From Fundidesulfovibrio terrae (GTDB taxonomy: Bacteria > Desulfobacterota > Desulfovibrionia > Desulfovibrionales > Desulfovibrionaceae): DNA of 64,000 nt. How positions within the stretch are numbered: the first letter of the stretch is position 1; the number at the start of each line of letters is the position of its first letter. This document shows, piece after piece, positions 8,721 through 16,660 of the stretch. The stretch covers positions 620,001-684,000 of the forward strand of contig NZ_JAKZFS010000001.1 of assembly GCF_022808915.1 (NCBI RefSeq), in the 5' to 3' direction. The notes beneath the pieces are model-generated. The model was not told the DNA's origin, made no database searches, and worked only from the letters and a program-made list of their open reading frames with translations. The position numbers were made by a program, and so were the translations under genes.

Positions 8721-8760
8721 AAGCCTCCGGCGGCCAAAGGGCTGCGCCCTCTGGACTCCC
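8721..8760 (-). repeat. 40-bp intergenic repeat element, copy B (inverted)
   Basis: Inverted relative to copy A at 7892-7931, differing by eye at two positions. It lies just after the stop of the second Rad50-like half. Internal complementarity could form a hairpin, so it may act as a transcription end or mRNA-stabilising structure. A related, diverged copy lies at 17749-17788. Confidence 0.85.
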
Positions 8761-8800
8761 GTTTAATTTGCGCTGTGTGGTGCGGTCTCGCGTCAGGCCG

Positions 8801-9658
8801 TCACACCCACAGCCCACGCGCCCTGCGCCGGGCCTTCAGGTCCTCCAGGACCGATTCGGGCACGGCCAGCTTGCCCTTGCCCACGCCGATGCGGATGCCG
8901 GGCTTTATGATCCCGTGGAAGTCGGAGCCGCCGCACACGCCCAGGTCCAGGCGGCGGGCCAGCTCGATGTATTCGCGGGTGCGGGTGGGGGAATGCTCGG
9001 TGTAGTAGGCCTCGATGGCGTCCACGCCCAGTCCGGCGTAGCGGCGCACCAGGTCCTCCATGGCCCTGCCGTTCTCCCCCAGCAGGTAGGGGTGGGCCAG
9101 GGCCACGGTGGCCCCCTGGGCCTTGAGCACGTCCACGGCGGTGGCCAGGGAGAGTTCCCGCTTGGGGGCGAAGGCCCGGCCGTGGCGTCCCAGATATTGC
9201 CTGAATGCGGCCTCGTAGTCGCGCACCACGCCGCGCTCCACCAGGATGCGGGCGATGTGGGGCCTGCCCACGGAACCCTGGGCCAGGTCCTGCACCTCCT
9301 CGTAGTCGATGGGGATGCCGATCGCGGTAAGCTTTTCCACGATGAGCCTGTTGCGGTCGTCGCGGCTTTCCCTGAGCGAGGCCAGCACGGTCTCCAGTTC
9401 TCCGGGGCCGGGCCGCACCCAGAGTCCCAGGATGTGCAGCTCGCGGGAACCGTCCACCACCGAAAGCTCGCACCCGGGGATGACCTCGATGCCGTGCTCG
9501 GCTCCCGCGCGGGCGGCCGCGTCCAGGCCGATCAGGGTGTCGTGGTCGGTGAGGGCCACGGCCGCGAGCCCGGCCTTGGCGGCGAGTCCGACCACCTCCG
9601 CCGGGGGCAGCTGTCCGTCGGATGCGTCGGAGTGGGTGTGCAGGTCTACGGTGCGCAT
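8801..9658 (-). CDS. PHP-domain phosphoesterase (YciV/TrpH, RNase AM-like)
   Basis: 285 aa. Metal-binding PHP motifs: HTHSDASDG at the N-terminus, TDHDTLIGL, GCELSV, HPYLLGE and GGSDFHG near the C-terminus. The family hydrolyses short oligonucleotides or 3',5'-nucleoside bisphosphates and in E. coli trims 5' ends of RNA. ATG 9658 is chosen because the protein then begins MRTVDLHTHS, the usual PHP N-terminus; a 26-residue in-frame extension has no homologous look and overlaps the promoter region of the Trm112-like gene. Divergent from the gene at 9760. Confidence 0.88.
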   Translation of the reverse strand: MRTVDLHTHSDASDGQLPPAEVVGLAAKAGLAAVALTDHDTLIGLDAAARAGAEHGIEVIPGCELSVVDGSRELHILGLWVRPGPGELETVLASLRESRDDRNRLIVEKLTAIGIPIDYEEVQDLAQGSVGRPHIARILVERGVVRDYEAAFRQYLGRHGRAFAPKRELSLATAVDVLKAQGATVALAHPYLLGENGRAMEDLVRRYAGLGVDAIEAYYTEHSPTRTREYIELARRLDLGVCGGSDFHGIIKPGIRIGVGKGKLAVPESVLEDLKARRRARGLWV

Positions 9659-9759
9659 GTTCCACAGGTAGGAGGTATTGCCCGGTGCGTCAACGCGGGC
9701 CTTGAGCGGGGGGCAAAGCTCGCGTATAGAGGGCAAAACGTCACGGAGGCCTTCTCATC

Positions 9760-9963
9760 ATGCCTATAGCGTCCGAACTGCTCGAAATCCTGGCCTGCCC
9801 CAAGTGCAAGGGCGACATCGCCCCCACGCCCCAGGGCGACGGCCTGGTATGCGCCAAATGCGCGGTGGTCTATCCCATCCGCGAGGACATTCCCATCATG
9901 CTCGTCGAGGAAGCGGTGGAGCTTTCCCGCTGGGAAGCCGGGGACCGTCAGGCCAAGCCGTAA
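9760..9963 (+). CDS. Trm112-family zinc-ribbon protein (YcaR-like)
   Basis: 67 aa. Compact zinc ribbon with ACPKCKGDI (residues 12-20) and VCAKCAVVYPIREDIPIML (about 30-48), the Trm112/YcaR signature. Eukaryotic homologues activate methyltransferases; the bacterial role is uncertain. Good RBS (CGGAGG) before the ATG. It is followed by hsp20 after 75 nt. Confidence 0.88.
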   Translation: MPIASELLEILACPKCKGDIAPTPQGDGLVCAKCAVVYPIREDIPIMLVEEAVELSRWEAGDRQAKP

Positions 9964-10038
9964 GCCTTGACACGCACCCCCCAATGGTTAAGTACCCTGA
10001 ACGCTGAGTAAACCCGGCGCGACAAGAGGTATTTCCGG

Positions 10039-10491
10039 ATGGCCAAACTCAATTGGAACCCGTGGATGGGCCTGGCCGACATGAAGGCCGAACTGGAACG
10101 GGCCATGGCCGAGGCCGCCCGCGGGGGCCGCGCCCCCAGGGCCGTGTCCGACAAGGCGTACTTCTGGGCTCCGGCCGCCGACGTGCTCGAGACGGCCGAC
10201 GCATTCGTCATCACCGTGGAGATTCCGGGCGTGGACCGCGAGGACGTGGCCGTGGAGGTCAAGTCCCGCACGCTGTGGGTCTATGGCGAGCGCAGGTTCG
10301 TGAAGCTCTGCGAGGGCGAGGGCGTGTACCACTCCCTGGAGCGCTCCTACGGCCCATTCGCCCGGCGCTTCGCTCTTCCCAAGGGCGTGGACCGGGCCGG
10401 TGTGGGCGCGGTGTTCAAGAACGGCCTACTGGAGATCACCCTCCCCAAGGAATGCCGCGAGGCGCGCTGCCGGCGCATCCAGATTCTTTAG
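10039..10491 (+). CDS. Small heat-shock protein, Hsp20/alpha-crystallin
   Basis: 150 aa chaperone that holds unfolding proteins. The alpha-crystallin domain spans about residues 45-140: [18 protein letters not shown], then [14 protein letters not shown], and the C-terminal strand pattern [13 protein letters not shown]. The family's usual C-terminal IxI anchor may be the terminal RRIQIL. It is followed 38 nt later by htpX, so heat-shock chaperone and membrane-protein protease probably share a stress transcript. No clear heat-shock operator (CIRCE) was seen upstream. Confidence 0.9.
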   Translation: MAKLNWNPWMGLADMKAELERAMAEAARGGRAPRAVSDKAYFWAPAADVLETADAFVITVEIPGVDREDVAVEVKSRTLWVYGERRFVKLCEGEGVYHSLERSYGPFARRFALPKGVDRAGVGAVFKNGLLEITLPKECREARCRRIQIL

Positions 10492-10529
10492 CGTCGCGGC
10501 GCAATCCCTTTCCTTTCCGGAGGAATCAG

Positions 10530-11381
10530 ATGACCAGTCAGATCAAGACCGGCCTTCTCCTGGGCCTGCTCACCGCCGTGCTCGTGCTCATGGGCCAGGC
10601 CCTGGGCGGCAAGGGAGGCATGGTGATCGCGCTCGCGTTCGCTGTGATCATGAACGTGGGCAGCTATTGGTTCTCCGACAGGATCGTCCTGTCCATGTAC
10701 CGGGCCCAGGAGCTTTCCGAAGAGGATGCCCCGGGCCTTTTCGACCTGGTGCGCCAGCTTTCGACCAATGCCGGGCTGCCCATGCCCAAAATCTACCTGG
10801 TGCCGCAGGAGCAGCCCAACGCCTTCGCCACCGGGCGCAACCCGGAGCACGCCGCCGTGGCCGTCACCGAGGGGCTCCTGCGCCTGGTGTCCCCTGACGA
10901 ACTGGCGGGCGTGCTGGCCCACGAGATGGGCCACATCAAGAACCGGGACATCCTGGTGCAGACCGTGGCCGCCGTGGTGGGCGGAGCCATCACCGGCATC
11001 GCGGGCATGCTCAAGTGGGGCGCGATTTTCGGCATGGGCCGCGACAGCGAGGAGGGCGGCGGAGGCGGCGCCTTCGGGGCCATCCTCATGGCTCTTGTGG
11101 CCCCCATCGCGGCTATGCTCATCCAGATGGCCATCTCGCGCTCGCGCGAGTACCTGGCCGACGAGACCGGCGCGAAGCTGGCCGGCAACCCCCTGCCCCT
11201 GGCCGGGGCGCTCAAGAAGCTCGACGAATACGCCCAAGCCGTGCCCATGCAGGGAGCCAACCCCGCCACGGAGAACATGTTCATCATAAATCCCCTGAGC
11301 GGTGGCGGCGTGGCCAGCCTGTTCTCGACGCACCCGCCCACCGAGGAACGCATCCGCAGGCTCAGGGCCATGGCTGGCTAG
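10530..11381 (+). CDS. htpX: HtpX-type membrane zinc metalloprotease (M48)
   Basis: 283 aa inner-membrane protease for quality control of misfolded membrane proteins. TM segments at about residues 8-24 and 27-45, then the M48 site [12 protein letters not shown] (about 128-139), two further hydrophobic segments (about 145-170 and 185-205), and the third zinc ligand region [27 protein letters not shown] before ATG 10530. The length is normal for HtpX. It ends with a strong terminator. Confidence 0.95.
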   Translation: MTSQIKTGLLLGLLTAVLVLMGQALGGKGGMVIALAFAVIMNVGSYWFSDRIVLSMYRAQELSEEDAPGLFDLVRQLSTNAGLPMPKIYLVPQEQPNAFATGRNPEHAAVAVTEGLLRLVSPDELAGVLAHEMGHIKNRDILVQTVAAVVGGAITGIAGMLKWGAIFGMGRDSEEGGGGGAFGAILMALVAPIAAMLIQMAISRSREYLADETGAKLAGNPLPLAGALKKLDEYAQAVPMQGANPATENMFIINPLSGGGVASLFSTHPPTEERIRRLRAMAG

Positions 11382-11430
11382 TAGCCCTTTTACGCGGCGC
11401 AGGACGGCTGCGCCCAGATAGACAAACGCG

Positions 11431-11463
11431 AAAGGCGGCCCATGTGGGCCGCCTTTCTGTTTT
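11431..11463 (+). terminator. Rho-independent terminator after htpX
   Basis: Stem AAAGGCGGCCC / GGGCCGCCTTT with an ATGT loop followed by CTGTTTT. The A-rich 5' side makes it partly bidirectional, serving also the convergent zinc-ribbon gene. Confidence 0.9.
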
Positions 11464-11483
11464 CCGGACAGTTAATCAAAGAA

Positions 11484-11681
11484 TTACAGCTGCAGGAAGT
11501 AGTTGCTGCCGCACACGGGGCAGCAGGTCTCCTTGCTGGCCAGATAGCCGCAGGAGGTGCACTTCTTCTCCGGCACGGGCAGGGCGGGATTGTGCTCGCC
11601 GCAGATGCGGCAGTGGGTGAAATCCGGATCGTTGGACACGTTGCACTTGGGGCAGATCCATTCTTTGCGCTCGTCCGTCAT
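11484..11681 (-). CDS. Small double zinc-ribbon protein
   Basis: 65 aa starting MTDERKEWICPKC. Four CxxC knuckles (CPKC, CRIC, CTSC and CPVC, the last preceded by another Cys) form two zinc ribbons. No catalytic region. ATG 11681 is preceded by GGAGG; the longer upstream frame is not needed. Function unknown; possibly nucleic-acid or protein binding. Confidence 0.75.
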   Translation of the reverse strand: MTDERKEWICPKCNVSNDPDFTHCRICGEHNPALPVPEKKCTSCGYLASKETCCPVCGSNYFLQL

Positions 11682-11761
11682 CGCATGCCTCCGGATCAAG
11701 GTGGATGTTTGCGAGGACCATACGCCAAGAATGCGAAGAGAACAACGCGGATGCGAGAGCA

Positions 11762-12154
11762 CTAATTATCCGTCATGAGTTCGATGTAGCGCAGCAGGTC
11801 GTCCTCGCGCAAGTCGCCCCTGGCGATCCGGCCCTTGAATTCGGCCAGCCTGGCCGCCTTGGTGGCGCCGGGGAAGAAGCGCGCTCCGCCGTTGCCGTCG
11901 TAGGAAAGCACGTGGCGGGCGAAGGCCGGGTCGTGCTCCATGCGTGATACGACTTCTTTGTAGACTTCGAGCGTAGCGAGAATGCCATCGCGCTTGCGCC
12001 GGTTGGACAGGTGTTTCATGGAGTTTTCCGCCATGGCCTTGAGTAGGCCTGCGTCCAGTTCCATCTCTCCGTGGTGGCCGTAGAGCTTGACCCGGCGGGG
12101 ATTGGTGACGGGCTTGTGGGCGGGGAGCCGCCCCTGGCAATGCGGACAATGCAT
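11762..12154 (-). CDS. Unknown protein with N-terminal CxxC
   Basis: 130 aa beginning MHCPHCQGRLPAH, one zinc-knuckle half followed by a basic, helical region (KLYGHHGEMELDAGLL, then MKHLSNRRKRDGILATLEVYKEVV) and an acidic C-terminus. No family recognised. ATG 12154 has a strong AAGGAGGAT RBS. Its start codon lies 77 nt from a palindrome (12231-12261) that belongs to a set found at two other start sites in the window, so it is probably co-regulated with the M23 gene on the other side. Confidence 0.65.
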   Translation of the reverse strand: MHCPHCQGRLPAHKPVTNPRRVKLYGHHGEMELDAGLLKAMAENSMKHLSNRRKRDGILATLEVYKEVVSRMEHDPAFARHVLSYDGNGGARFFPGATKAARLAEFKGRIARGDLREDDLLRYIELMTDN

Positions 12155-12230
12155 GAAGGTATCCTCCTTGGGATGTGGTGTGGTCCGGTCCGCGCCGGAC
12201 AATGCTGGAGGATAGCCGGGTCCGGAAATA

Positions 12231-12261
12231 TTTCACCCCATATAGGTGCATGTGGGTGAAA
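12231..12261. promoter_or_regulatory. Palindromic operator-like site 1
   Basis: Arms TTTCACCC and GGGTGAAA flank an interior reading CATATAGGTGCATGT. The interior resembles sites at 12303-12324 and 24956-24978 (CCCATATAG and ATGTGGG halves). It lies 77 nt upstream of the minus-strand gene starting at 12154. Probably a repressor or activator site; the regulator is not identified. Confidence 0.55.
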
Positions 12262-12302
12262 AGATCGATTGAAGAGAATTTTTTATTTTTTTTATCATTC
12301 AT

Positions 12303-12324
12303 CCCCATATAGCGCTATGTGGGG
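12303..12324. promoter_or_regulatory. Palindromic operator-like site 2
   Basis: Near-perfect inverted repeat with core CCCATATAGCGCTATGTGGG and one extra C and G outside; one mismatched pair. It lies 70 nt upstream of the M23 gene at 12394. An AT-rich stretch (12278-12298) separates it from site 1. Confidence 0.6.
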
Positions 12325-12393
12325 TAAAATTTTTCTTCGCCTGCATATGATCCTCTGAAATTCGCGCGGCACGGCCGCGGCAAGGAGGATCGC

Positions 12394-13383
12394 ATGGTTC
12401 TGGAGTTCGAGGGCTCTTTCGGGGACGGATCGGATGGTGTCGGCGGAAGCTGGGATTTCGGTGGCGGGAGCGGGAGTGCGGGTGGAGACGACATCGGTCG
12501 CCAGTACGGGTTCGCCCGCGACGTGGACACGTTCTTGAGCGCCGGGAGCCCGCCCGATGGCGGCGATGGCTCAGTGGGCGAGGCTGACGGTGGAGGCGCT
12601 CCGGTTGGTGACACCTCCGGCGGTGGCATGTCGAGCGCGAGCATGCCGGGCACGGATGCAAACGGCGGGCTCAGCTACCAGCAGCGCCTTCAACTGGAAG
12701 GCGCGAACAAGCTGAACGTCTTCCTGGACGCGGGCAAGAACTGGAGGGCCGGTTCACCCGGATACGGGAGCAACGCCTGGGAGACCACCGGCCGCAACGG
12801 CAACTTCGGCTTCGGAGAGAATTCGAACGACCTGCTCGCCAAGACCGCGAGCACTCCTCCGAGCGCGGATCAGGCCGCAGGTGGCGGCGGCGCGGGAGGA
12901 ACTCCACCCGATGGGGGCAGCCAGCCGGGGCAACGAGAGACGTGGGATAAGCTGAAAGGGCTTGACCCGGAGTCGCAACGTATCATTCATGCACCGGAGT
13001 GGCCAGTTCCGGGAGAGGTATCTTCTCCTTTTGGGGAGCGAATCGACCCGTATACTGGAGAGAAAACGACACACAAGGCTATTGATATCCGGAATACTAA
13101 AGGTGCGGAGGTGCGTGCAAGTGAATCCGGACGGGTTGTAAGCATTACGCCCGGGTCAAAGCATGGGGAAAATCAAGTAAGAGTTAGGAATCGGGATGAG
13201 ACAGAGTCAATTTATGCACACACGAAGCCATCTGTAGAAGTTGGAGACCGTGTGTTTCCTGGAACTGTTGTCGGAAACACCGATCTCAGCGGGAGAAGTA
13301 CCGGACCGCATCTTCATTACGGTGTTTTTGATCCAAAAACTGGGAAGCATATTGATCCATTAAGCCGATTGCCGAAAAGATAG
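12394..13383 (+). CDS. M23 peptidase with Gly-rich N-terminal region (candidate polymorphic effector)
   Basis: 329 aa. Residues 1-90 and 160-180 are rich in Gly, Asp and Ser, with a short helical block between (SYQQRLQLEGANKLNVFLD). A LytM/M23 endopeptidase domain occupies about 205-325 with zinc ligands His227 and Asp231 (HKAID) and the HLH motif His306-Leu-His308, plus YAH at 274-276, so it looks catalytically complete against peptidoglycan crossbridges. There is no signal peptide. DNA changes from GC-rich to visibly AT-richer near base 13000, at the linker before the peptidase domain, suggesting a swapped C-terminal module. RBS AAGGAGGATCGC. Followed by two secreted-protein genes that could provide immunity. 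Confidence 0.75.
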   Translation: MVLEFEGSFGDGSDGVGGSWDFGGGSGSAGGDDIGRQYGFARDVDTFLSAGSPPDGGDGSVGEADGGGAPVGDTSGGGMSSASMPGTDANGGLSYQQRLQLEGANKLNVFLDAGKNWRAGSPGYGSNAWETTGRNGNFGFGENSNDLLAKTASTPPSADQAAGGGGAGGTPPDGGSQPGQRETWDKLKGLDPESQRIIHAPEWPVPGEVSSPFGERIDPYTGEKTTHKAIDIRNTKGAEVRASESGRVVSITPGSKHGENQVRVRNRDETESIYAHTKPSVEVGDRVFPGTVVGNTDLSGRSTGPHLHYGVFDPKTGKHIDPLSRLPKR

Positions 13384-13474
13384 GCACATTGATTGTGCGA
13401 TGTCACTTGGTCGCGCTGGATGGCCAGAGGGCGTATTTATTCTTGGTCTTGCCGTGAAAATATAAGGAGGTAAT

Positions 13475-13879
13475 ATGGCAGTCGTACTTGTTCAGTGTTT
13501 GACAATCTTCATGTGCATCGCATGTGGTTATGAAGTAGCACAAAGTGAAATTTCAAGTTATCACTATGGTGTAGATATCGATAATCAGGAAGGAGCGGAT
13601 GTTCAGGCAACTGATTCGGGGACAGTTTTGAGCGTGACTCCGTTCAAGCGCGGTGAAGGGCAAATAACTGTAAGCAATATAGATGGTAGCGAGTCAATGT
13701 ATGTGTATGTGAAGCCATTCGTCGAAGTCGGACAGCGGGTTCACGCCGGACAGAAGATTGGAATTACTGATACGAATGGTTTTGAAGTAAAGAATATAAT
13801 ACATTATGGCTTTCGCCCGTCTCCGGGCGCCTTGTTTGTTGACCCCATGAGCCATCTTCCGCAAAAAGAGAAGGAGTAG
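13475..13879 (+). CDS. Degenerate secreted M23-like protein
   Basis: 134 aa with an N-terminal hydrophobic segment (residues 2-18, possible signal peptide with Cys at 17; the lipobox is not canonical). The rest aligns by eye with the M23 domain of the preceding gene: HYGVD (30-34), GADVQATDSGTVLSVTP, VEVGQRVHAGQKIG, IHYGF (109-113) and DPMSHLP. The first His of HLH is Ile and the YAH His is Tyr, so it is probably inactive. Perfect AAGGAGGT RBS. AT-rich codons unlike the flanking chromosome. A dead paralogue exported to the periplasm could shield peptidoglycan or bind the active enzyme; this is inference. Confidence 0.65.
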   Translation: MAVVLVQCLTIFMCIACGYEVAQSEISSYHYGVDIDNQEGADVQATDSGTVLSVTPFKRGEGQITVSNIDGSESMYVYVKPFVEVGQRVHAGQKIGITDTNGFEVKNIIHYGFRPSPGALFVDPMSHLPQKEKE

Positions 13880-13881
13880 AT

Positions 13882-14328
13882 ATGAAAAAATATATTTTAA
13901 TATCCACGTCACTTTTGTGGAGTATGGTGCTCTTTCACAACATCTGCTTTTCACAGGAGAGGTCTCCGGCAGTCATGTCCATCGCAAAAGATATCCAGAG
14001 GGCAATAATCGCGGAAGATGCCGGTCGATTGATGTCGCACGTTCGGAAGAGGGTTGTGTTTGTCGATGAATATTATTCGAAGGAAATTCTTGGCGAGTTG
14101 ATCAAAGACAGGGAGAGTTGGCTGCAGAGGAATTTGTTTGTCGGGGATGATTCGTTGAAAAAATATTTCGAAACGGCACGCGATGTGAAGATAATTCTTA
14201 ATAACGTCGGCTCAGAAGTTGTCATATCATATCAATCGTCGAATTATCCTGCTCATGCATGGCCATGGTGTTCGATCGTTGTTGAAAATGAGCGCTGGTA
14301 CTTCAGTGATATGTTTGCGTACAGATGA
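13882..14328 (+). CDS. Secreted protein of unknown function (candidate immunity protein)
   Basis: 148 aa, starting 2 nt after the preceding stop with RBS AAGGAG. Clear signal peptide: MKKYILISTSLLW and a hydrophobic core to about residue 24, with likely cleavage at CFS-QE. The mature part is mixed alpha/beta (MSIAKDIQRAIIAEDAGRLM, a pattern seen in NTF2/SnoaL-like and DUF4440-like folds, ending ENERWYFSDMFAY). No enzyme motif. AT-rich. Position directly behind an M23 gene and its dead copy suggests a periplasmic immunity or accessory role, not proven. Confidence 0.6.
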   Translation: MKKYILISTSLLWSMVLFHNICFSQERSPAVMSIAKDIQRAIIAEDAGRLMSHVRKRVVFVDEYYSKEILGELIKDRESWLQRNLFVGDDSLKKYFETARDVKIILNNVGSEVVISYQSSNYPAHAWPWCSIVVENERWYFSDMFAYR

Positions 14329-14400
14329 GGCGGGTAAAAAGCAAATCTTGGTCTGAAGCGAGGTTTGATATCCGGCGGTTACTGGCGAGCAAAAGCGCCC

Positions 14401-15351
14401 TCACCCCCTCCCGCCGCCAGCCATGGTCACCACCTCGCCCAGCCTCTTCACGCCGAACCCCTGCGCCTTGAGCTGCTCCTGGCGCCACAAATCCTGAAGA
14501 TACAGCCATACCGTGTCCAGGGGCACATGGGCGCGCAGGTACTCCTCGCACTTCGAGAAGCTGTAGTGGTGGGCGATGGCCCGGCTGACCACGGCGTTCT
14601 TCCACTTGCGGGCGTGCATCACCGAGTTGACGGTCATCTCGTCGGAGCAGGGCGAGCCCAGCACCTTTTCCGTGGGCAGGGGGAGTACCGCCTCGATGAG
14701 CCTGCGGTCGTAGATCACGCAGTTGATGGTGGCGAACCCTGGGTAGAAGTACGGCTGCGGGTTGGACCCCAGCCAGCCCTCAACGAAGTTCTCGCCCGTG
14801 ACTTTTTCCCACATCCAGCGGTGGTATACCCAGTTCTCCTCCACCACCTCGCCCTCGAACATGGCCCGCTCGGCGGCGTGCTCGGCCTTGAGGTAGCGGC
14901 CCAGGGCGAAGCGTCCAGGAGGGCTTACCGGCGACAGGGCGCTGACGATGGGGATGTCCTTGCTTATGCGGTGCGCCCGGTAGCCTTCCAGCAGATGCTC
15001 CAGCCACAGGGGGGCGACGAACACGTCCTCGTCCATCTTGATGATGACGTCGTCGATGTGACGGACCAGGATTTCGTTCTGCACGGCGTTGACAGCGGGC
15101 ACCAGCCCCCTGGGGGAGCAATGGATCACCTCCACGTTCGTGCGGGTGTGCATGAAGCGGTGGAGGATGGCCGCGTGGTCAGGGCTGACCGCGTTGGCGA
15201 TGATGTAGATCTTCTTGAAGCGCTCGAGATTGGTGAAGCGTTCCAGGCTGCGCAGGCAGAGCAGGATGCAGTCGATCCGGTGCGATGTCAGAAGCATCAG
15301 CACGGGGCGGATAGTGTCGCGGTTTGGCCGCAATGCGACGATCTTGCTCAT
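14401..15351 (-). CDS. Glycosyltransferase, GT-A type
   Basis: 316 aa. N-terminal Rossmann-like nucleotide-binding part (PVLMLLTSHRIDCILLCLRS), a region describing acceptor search, then the metal motif DDVIIKMDEDVF (about residues 98-109, DED as DxD) typical of GT-A fold enzymes. C-terminal half contains aromatic segments (YFYPGF and KWKNAVVSRAIAHHYSF). No transmembrane segment. Start at ATG 15351 gives MSKIVALRPNRD; the upstream in-frame extension of 97 codons lacks coding character. Monocistronic, facing the accessory locus tail-to-tail. Substrate unknown; likely cell-surface glycan. Confidence 0.75.
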   Translation of the reverse strand: MSKIVALRPNRDTIRPVLMLLTSHRIDCILLCLRSLERFTNLERFKKIYIIANAVSPDHAAILHRFMHTRTNVEVIHCSPRGLVPAVNAVQNEILVRHIDDVIIKMDEDVFVAPLWLEHLLEGYRAHRISKDIPIVSALSPVSPPGRFALGRYLKAEHAAERAMFEGEVVEENWVYHRWMWEKVTGENFVEGWLGSNPQPYFYPGFATINCVIYDRRLIEAVLPLPTEKVLGSPCSDEMTVNSVMHARKWKNAVVSRAIAHHYSFSKCEEYLRAHVPLDTVWLYLQDLWRQEQLKAQGFGVKRLGEVVTMAGGGRG

Positions 15352-15665
15352 GTTCCAGCCTGTCCTTGGCCGTTGAGGTGCAATCCAGCTGACTCCGCCT
15401 AACTTATCGGACCAACAGGGGGCGTTCTTTAGGGGCGGGAAAAAGTTTTTTTCCCGAGGGGCGAAAAAGCTTGTACGGGCTTGCTCCGCCCGGCTTGACA
15501 GGGCTTCGGTTGGGAGGCTAAGGCTGTGCTCATCTGGACCGGGTTGCTTTGCAGCTCTATCTAAATCACTTATATCATTTGGTTTTTTGGGCGAGTCCAA
15601 CGTCCTGGGGGACCGCCCTCGACAAAGAACGCAACAAACCAAACTTGAGATTGGAGGTTAGGACC
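15352..15665. other. Intergenic region between glycosyltransferase and ferredoxin genes
   Basis: Divergent control region with no gene. It holds an A/T-rich hairpin at 15436-15456 (CGGGAAAAAG / TTTTTTTCCCG) and, nearer the ferredoxin, a possible promoter with TTGCAG and TATCAT spaced 18 nt (around 15553-15582). The ferredoxin RBS (TTGGAGG) lies at about 15651. Nothing else recognised. Confidence 0.5.
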
Positions 15666-15854
15666 ATGGGTTACAAGGTCACTGTCGATGAGGAAAAGTG
15701 CACCGGCGACGGCGAATGCGTGGACGTGTGCCCCGTTGAAGTCTACGAACTCCAGGACGGAAAGTCCGTCGTGATCAACGAAGAAGAGTGCCTGGGCTGC
15801 GAATCGTGCGTGGAAGTGTGCGATCAGGATGCCATCACCGTCGAGGAAGAATAA
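15666..15854 (+). CDS. Ferredoxin, seven-cysteine type with interconvertible [3Fe-4S]/[4Fe-4S] site
   Basis: 62 aa electron carrier. Second cluster motif is complete (CLGCESCVEVC). First motif reads KCTGDGECVDVCP: the second Cys of CxxCxxCxxxCP is Asp15 (Asp14 without the initiator Met). This is the arrangement of Desulfovibrio africanus ferredoxin III, whose Asp14 site holds a [3Fe-4S] cluster that takes up Fe or another metal. Near-perfect agreement with that protein's layout gives high confidence. Acidic C-terminus. Monocistronic, with its own promoter region and terminator. Confidence 0.95.
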   Translation: MGYKVTVDEEKCTGDGECVDVCPVEVYELQDGKSVVINEEECLGCESCVEVCDQDAITVEEE

Positions 15855-15879
15855 TCCCCTTCCCCGGTTGAATTAAAAC

Positions 15880-15922
15880 AGGCGGGAGCGGGTCCGTAGG
15901 GGGCCGCTCCCGCCTGTGTTTT
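15880..15922 (+). terminator. Rho-independent terminator after ferredoxin
   Basis: Stem AGGCGGGAGCGG / CCGCTCCCGCCT with a short loop, then GTGTTTTA. Strong and in the correct orientation. Confidence 0.92.
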
Positions 15923-15989
15923 ACTCTTGCCCGGACCCAAAGCGGGCTTATATCATGGGCTGCCGCGACCAGCGGCCGGGAGCGTGTTT

Positions 15990-16658
15990 GTGATCGACGC
16001 CGATTTTTCCGATATCTTCGCCGAGTACGAGGCCCTTCTGGCCGAAGTGGACGCCGTCTTCGCCAAGGTCAAGGCGGTCTGTCCCGAGCAGGTGCGCTGC
16101 GAGGTGGCCTGCGCCGACTGCTGCCACGCGCCCTTCGACGTCACCCTGGTGGAGGCGCTGGCCATCAACAAGCGCTTCAACGAGCTCCACCCCAAGGGCG
16201 ACGGGCGCTACCGCCTCACCGAGGCCGCCAACCGCTCCGACCGGGAGCACTACCGCCTCAAGCACAAAGCCTGGAAGGCCCACAAGGCCGGGGTCCCCGA
16301 CGAGAAGATCGTGGAGGACTTCGCCCGTGAGCGCATCCGCTGCGCGCTTTTGGGCGACGACGACAAGTGCTCCATGTACGAAGCGCGCCCCGTCACCTGC
16401 CGCCTCTACGGCGCGCCGCTCAACGTGAACGGCCAGCTGCGCGTGTGCGGCAAGTCCGGCTTCGCGCCGGGCGGCAAGTACCCGGCCGTGAACATCGCCA
16501 GGCTCCAGCAGCGCCTGCTCGATCTTTCCGCGCGCGCCGTCGAGCGTGTGGGCGGCAAGTACGACTATCTGGCGGACATGCTCGTGCCCGTGTCCATGGC
16601 CATGCTCAGCAAATACGACGAAGAGTTCTTCGGCCTCAAGGAGTCCAAGGAGGACTAA
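15990..16658 (+). CDS. YkgJ-family cysteine-cluster protein
   Basis: 222 aa if the GTG at 15990 is used (GGGAG 7 nt upstream); a GTG at 15984 is also possible. N-terminal helix, then CEVACADCCHAPFDVT (about residues 33-48), and later CALLGDDDKCSMYEARPVTCRLYG and VCGKSG, the CxnC...CRxYG pattern of YkgJ/FliB-related Zn or Fe binding proteins. Enzymatic role not established in this family. First of three tightly linked genes (2 nt and 6 nt gaps), so it probably acts with the unknown and TPR proteins that follow. Confidence 0.75.
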   Translation: MIDADFSDIFAEYEALLAEVDAVFAKVKAVCPEQVRCEVACADCCHAPFDVTLVEALAINKRFNELHPKGDGRYRLTEAANRSDREHYRLKHKAWKAHKAGVPDEKIVEDFARERIRCALLGDDDKCSMYEARPVTCRLYGAPLNVNGQLRVCGKSGFAPGGKYPAVNIARLQQRLLDLSARAVERVGGKYDYLADMLVPVSMAMLSKYDEEFFGLKESKED

Positions 16659-16660
16659 CC

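Noticed and set aside
15520-15560. Possible sigma-54 promoter before the ferredoxin gene
   Set aside because: The GG and GC elements are not 10 nt apart as required.
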